A DNA stretch of 64,000 bases, from contig NZ_CP011340.1 in the NCBI RefSeq assembly GCF_001278075.1, positions 3,534,001 to 3,598,000 of the forward strand, read 5' to 3'. The notes below the pieces were generated by a model. The model searched no databases and was not told where the DNA came from. It saw only the letters and a list, made by a program, of their open reading frames with translations. The position numbers were made by a program, and so were the translations under genes. Below, in pieces: positions 61,672 to 64,000 of this stretch; position 1 is the first letter of the stretch, and every line of letters starts with the position of its first letter. This DNA comes from Streptomyces pristinaespiralis. GTDB taxonomy: Bacteria > Actinomycetota > Actinomycetes > Streptomycetales > Streptomycetaceae.

Positions 61672-62385
61672 ATGACCGCGAAGTTCAGTGATCCGTTCCT
61701 CGGCCTCACCGCGCAGCACGCCGCCTGGGGCGCGGAACAACTCGAGACGTTCAACGAGTTCATGCCGATGGGCGAGTGGAGTGCCGACCTCGGGCAGTGC
61801 CTCTACCGGCAGTCCGGACGGGAGCTGAGGATCTCGCTCCTCGGGTCCTTCGACGTCAACGAGCACTCATGGCTGTGGGCCTGGGCCAACCCCGGCTTCG
61901 CGGGTTCACCGGTGGTCGCCGCGGCGGAACGGCTCCGCGCGTACGGGCAGGCTCACGGCCTGAGCGAGTTCACGGAGGAGCTCGTCCCCCTCGCCGGCCA
62001 CGACGACCCCCGCCGCGCCGTCGAGACCCTCGCGTTCACGGCGATGGGCGTGCTCGGGGCCGCCGGGTACATCGGCGTACAGGCGAGCCCCGACGGACGC
62101 GCCTACATGGTTCCGGACGATCCGCAGGTCCCCCGCGCCGAACCGGACGCCATCACCATGCCGCGTGTCCTGCTCACCGGCGCGGGCCTCGTCGGCGGAT
62201 CCGCACGCCGGGTCGTCGCCGGGTACTTCGACCACCACGACCTGCCGCAACGCCATAGCGACGACAAGTTGAGCGCGGGGCTCCCCGACGGCGGCACGGT
62301 CGACGTCCTCTTCGACGACCTCGACCGGATCGCCTCCGTGCACGTCAACACGGGCGCCCCCGCGGTGGCACAGCCGGGCGGCTGA
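61672..62385 (+). CDS. DUF6882-like conserved protein
   Basis: 237 residues, soluble. The central motif FDVNEHSWLWAWANPGFAG and the preceding GQCLYRQSGRELRISLLGS match the DUF6882 family as I remember it. VVAGYFDHHDLPQRH lies in the C-terminal part. No biochemical function known. Monocistronic, divergent from the betaine cluster, so it shares the promoter region with the GTGACC palindromes. Confidence 0.75.
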   Translation: MTAKFSDPFLGLTAQHAAWGAEQLETFNEFMPMGEWSADLGQCLYRQSGRELRISLLGSFDVNEHSWLWAWANPGFAGSPVVAAAERLRAYGQAHGLSEFTEELVPLAGHDDPRRAVETLAFTAMGVLGAAGYIGVQASPDGRAYMVPDDPQVPRAEPDAITMPRVLLTGAGLVGGSARRVVAGYFDHHDLPQRHSDDKLSAGLPDGGTVDVLFDDLDRIASVHVNTGAPAVAQPGG

Positions 62386-62387
62386 GC

Positions 62388-62909
62388 TCAGCGCCTCCCG
62401 GCCGCTCCGAGGTCCCGCCGGGCGCCCGCACGCGCGAAGGCGGCGCCCGCCCCGGTCACCGCGGCGAGGACGAGCAGCACCGCGATCGACGGATTGACGA
62501 AGGCCGGCACGAAGTCGTGCGTGTAGCCGTCCGACCAGCGGCAGACCGAACTCACCGGGAACAGGCTGTCCCGCATGTTCCCGAGGTCCGGCCGGTCCAC
62601 CGGCGAGGAGTACCCGTAGCGCTGCTGCGCGCAGGTGTACCACTCGTTCTCCAGCCGGATGGCGCACATGAGTCCGAACAGCTGGATCGCCAACGCGACC
62701 GCCACGCACGCCAGCGCCACGTCCCGGAGCGTCCCCGCGCGGCTCGAGGCGCTGAAGCGGCCGCGCGCGACGAACGCCGGGAAGAGATACGCGCACAAGG
62801 TGATCAGCACCAGCAGGCCCAGGATCACGAGAGAGAAGACGGCCAGTGGGTTCTGGCCGGTGTCCGTGGCCAGTTGGACGGTGCCGGGTGTCGCGGTGGT
62901 CGAGGACAT
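62388..62909 (-). CDS. Membrane protein of unknown function
   Basis: 173 residues with three hydrophobic segments (AVFSLVILGLLVLITLCAYL, LACVAVALAIQLFGLMCAI, AVLLVLAAVTGAGAAFA). The loop between the second and third carries cysteines (WYTCAQQRYGY ... VCRWSDGY) that may form a disulfide outside the cell. No family recognised. The start at 62909 is chosen; an ATG at 62918 is three codons further upstream. Convergent, two bases from the stop of the DUF6882-like gene. Confidence 0.7.
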   Translation of the reverse strand: MSSTTATPGTVQLATDTGQNPLAVFSLVILGLLVLITLCAYLFPAFVARGRFSASSRAGTLRDVALACVAVALAIQLFGLMCAIRLENEWYTCAQQRYGYSSPVDRPDLGNMRDSLFPVSSVCRWSDGYTHDFVPAFVNPSIAVLLVLAAVTGAGAAFARAGARRDLGAAGRR

Positions 62910-63060
62910 GAGCCTCATCCTGCGTCACCGTCGCCCGGCCCGCCGCACGTTCCACCTCCTGGAACGGCCTGCGGCGGTCCGGACGCCGTCGTGCACGGAA
63001 CCGCACGGAGGTCCCGGCCGTCCCAATGATCAAGAGACCGACGGACAAAAGGGGGCCCGC

Positions 63061-63723
63061 ATGGCGGTCACGCTGGGCGAGGAGATCATGCTGCTGTCAC
63101 TGGACGACGAGTCCGGTGCGGCGAAGGACCGGCAGTCCGCGGGGTGGGCCGTGGCGGGCGGCATCCTGCTCGACCTGGTCATGGCCGGACGGGTCTCGGT
63201 GGACGACGGCCGGGTGCGCGTCACGGACCAGGCGCCCACCGGTGTCGCCCTCCTCGACGGACGCCTCGAACAGCTCGCGGCCTGGGCGGGGCGCAGGAGC
63301 AGGCCCCCGAAGGTCACGGACTGGCTGACGAAGGACCACTCCAAGGCGGTGACCGCCACGATCGAGAGCCTGCGTGAGCGTGGCCTCGTGGCACAGGAGC
63401 AGCACAAGGTCCTGGGCCTGTTCCCGGTGAAGCGATACCCGGAGGCGGACGGGGCGGCCGAACGCGAGCTCCGGGAGCGCCTGGCCGCCGTCGTCCTCGA
63501 GGGCGGCGCCCCCGACGACCGGACCGCGGGCCTGGTCGCACTGATCCACTCGGCGAAACTGCACCGCCTCGCCTTCCCCGGCGTGCCGCGCAAGGAGCTC
63601 TCCGCGCGGATGTCCGAGATCTCCGAGGGCCAGTGGGCGGGCGAGAGCGTCCGCAAGGCCATCCGCGACATGCAGGCGGCGATGGTCGCGGTCACGGTGG
63701 TCACAGCGGCGGCGGCGGGCTGA
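63061..63723 (+). CDS. GOLPH3/VPS74 (GPP34) family protein
   Basis: 220 residues. Starts with TLGEEIMLLSLDDESGAAKD and contains GWAVAGGILLDLVMAGRVSV, VTDWLTKDHSKAVTATIESL, ERGLVAQEQHKVLGLFPVKR and YPEAD, the pattern of bacterial GPP34 proteins. Eukaryotic relatives bind phosphoinositides at Golgi membranes; the actinobacterial proteins have no established role but are common in Streptomyces. The ATG follows GGGGGC about five bases upstream. Confidence 0.9.
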   Translation: MAVTLGEEIMLLSLDDESGAAKDRQSAGWAVAGGILLDLVMAGRVSVDDGRVRVTDQAPTGVALLDGRLEQLAAWAGRRSRPPKVTDWLTKDHSKAVTATIESLRERGLVAQEQHKVLGLFPVKRYPEADGAAERELRERLAAVVLEGGAPDDRTAGLVALIHSAKLHRLAFPGVPRKELSARMSEISEGQWAGESVRKAIRDMQAAMVAVTVVTAAAAG

Positions 63724-63808
63724 CGCCCCGGCAGCTCCGTACCGGCCCCGCGTCGCCTCCAAATCCGGTGGCACACCGGGCCGGCAGGTGGCTAGCGTTC
63801 CGGAGCAT

Positions 63809-63880
63809 CGACGTGTAGCTCAGCAGCAGAGCGCCGGGCTCGGGACCCGGAGGGCGCGGGGGCGGGACCCGCCACGTCGG
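63809..63880 (+). tRNA. tRNA-Pro(CGG)-like, aberrant T loop
   Basis: Cloverleaf can be drawn by hand: acceptor CGACGTG/CACGTCG (7 bp), D stem GCTC/GAGC, anticodon stem CCGGG/CCCGG with a 7-base loop CTCGGGA giving anticodon CGG (63841-63843), and T stem GCGGG/CCCGC. The T loop reads GGCGGGA instead of the near-universal TTCRANN and CCA is not encoded, so it may be a divergent tRNA or a tRNA-like leader structure. It ends three bases before the ATG at 63884. Confidence 0.6.
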
Positions 63881-63883
63881 CTT

Positions 63884-64000
63884 ATGAACGAGAACGCTGA
63901 GAAGCAGCCCCTCACCGCAGCGCCGTCGTACGTGTACGGGCAGTTGACCAAGGCCTTCACCACCGCGCTGACGCACCAGGACGCCGGGACACGCAACCGC
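63884..64000 (+). CDS. Start of a hypothetical protein, truncated by window end
   Basis: 39 codons visible: MNENAEKQPLTAAPSYVYGQ and then LTKAFTTALTHQDAGTRNR. Third-position GC is high, so it is probably coding. No ribosome binding site is present; the bases before the ATG are the 3' end of the tRNA-like element. Family not identifiable from this piece. Confidence 0.5.
   Translation, partial: MNENAEKQPLTAAPSYVYGQLTKAFTTALTHQDAGTRNR

Noticed and set aside
63809..64000. Integrative element attachment site at the tRNA-like sequence
   Set aside because: No repeat of the tRNA 3' end and no integrase are found in the window.

Overview
The window is about 64 kb of very GC-rich DNA with strong third-codon-position GC, many GTG starts and GGAGG-type ribosome binding sites. 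Together with the gene content (sdhCDAB, an SCO4848-type membrane protein, XRE/DUF397 pairs, trpS next to an ECF sigma factor, glyA-rocD, a betaine cluster) it is a chromosomal segment of a Streptomyces or very close relative. From about 24 kb onward the gene order resembles what I remember of the S. coelicolor SCO4830-SCO4860 region; this is recall, not an alignment.

Left part (1-21.2 kb), accessory. Two Rhs/YD-repeat polymorphic toxin loci lie in tandem on the minus strand. Each is followed downstream by candidate immunity genes. Rhs-2 (12904-21135) is full length, with signal peptide, DNRLRE and golvesin-like domains, a long YD-repeat cage and a deaminase-like tip, and its putative immunity gene starts on a GTGA overlap. 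Beyond it lie an orphan nuclease-toxin fragment and a broken SMI1/SUKH-type immunity gene. Rhs-1 (4971-9845) keeps only the C-terminal two thirds (YD repeats, golvesin-like domain, Hint domain, a different deaminase-like tip). It is cut at about 9846 by a second copy of a regulatory cassette (67-aa protein, XRE/DUF5753 regulator, DUF397 protein). The first copy of that cassette is at 867-2375. Rhs-1 is followed by a Sel1-repeat gene, a frameshifted SMI1-like remnant and an Imm21-like gene. A signal peptidase I homologue that lacks both catalytic residues sits at 2489-3157.

Middle (21.4-48 kb), mostly core. In order: an MmpS-like membrane protein, a PGRP-type amidase, a SUKH protein, a DUF4328 protein, a GH20 hexosaminidase lipoprotein, an OHCU decarboxylase and the sdhCDAB operon. 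Next come a DUF4132 protein coupled to a small ubiquitin-like protein that ends exactly in Gly-Gly, an Lrp/AsnC regulator and an alpha/beta hydrolase. A TetR-type operon (membrane protein, DCC protein, TetR) follows, with two perfect 14-bp palindromes around its promoter. Then come a metallophosphoesterase, an SCO4848-like protein, a D,D-carboxypeptidase, a YihY/BrkB protein, a 2'-5' RNA ligase-like protein, trpS, and an ECF sigma factor with a putative membrane anti-sigma partner.

Right part (47.8-64 kb), metabolism. glyA and rocD are divergent, followed by a MocR/PdxR-type regulator divergent from an AhpD-like protein and a PEP mutase/isocitrate lyase family enzyme. A five-gene minus-strand cluster (aldehyde dehydrogenase, GMC oxidoreductase, ABC ATPase, fused double permease, binding lipoprotein) looks like choline oxidation to glycine betaine combined with betaine uptake. 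The window closes with a DUF6882-like protein, a membrane protein, a GOLPH3/GPP34 protein, an unusual tRNA-Pro(CGG)-like element and the first codons of a further gene.
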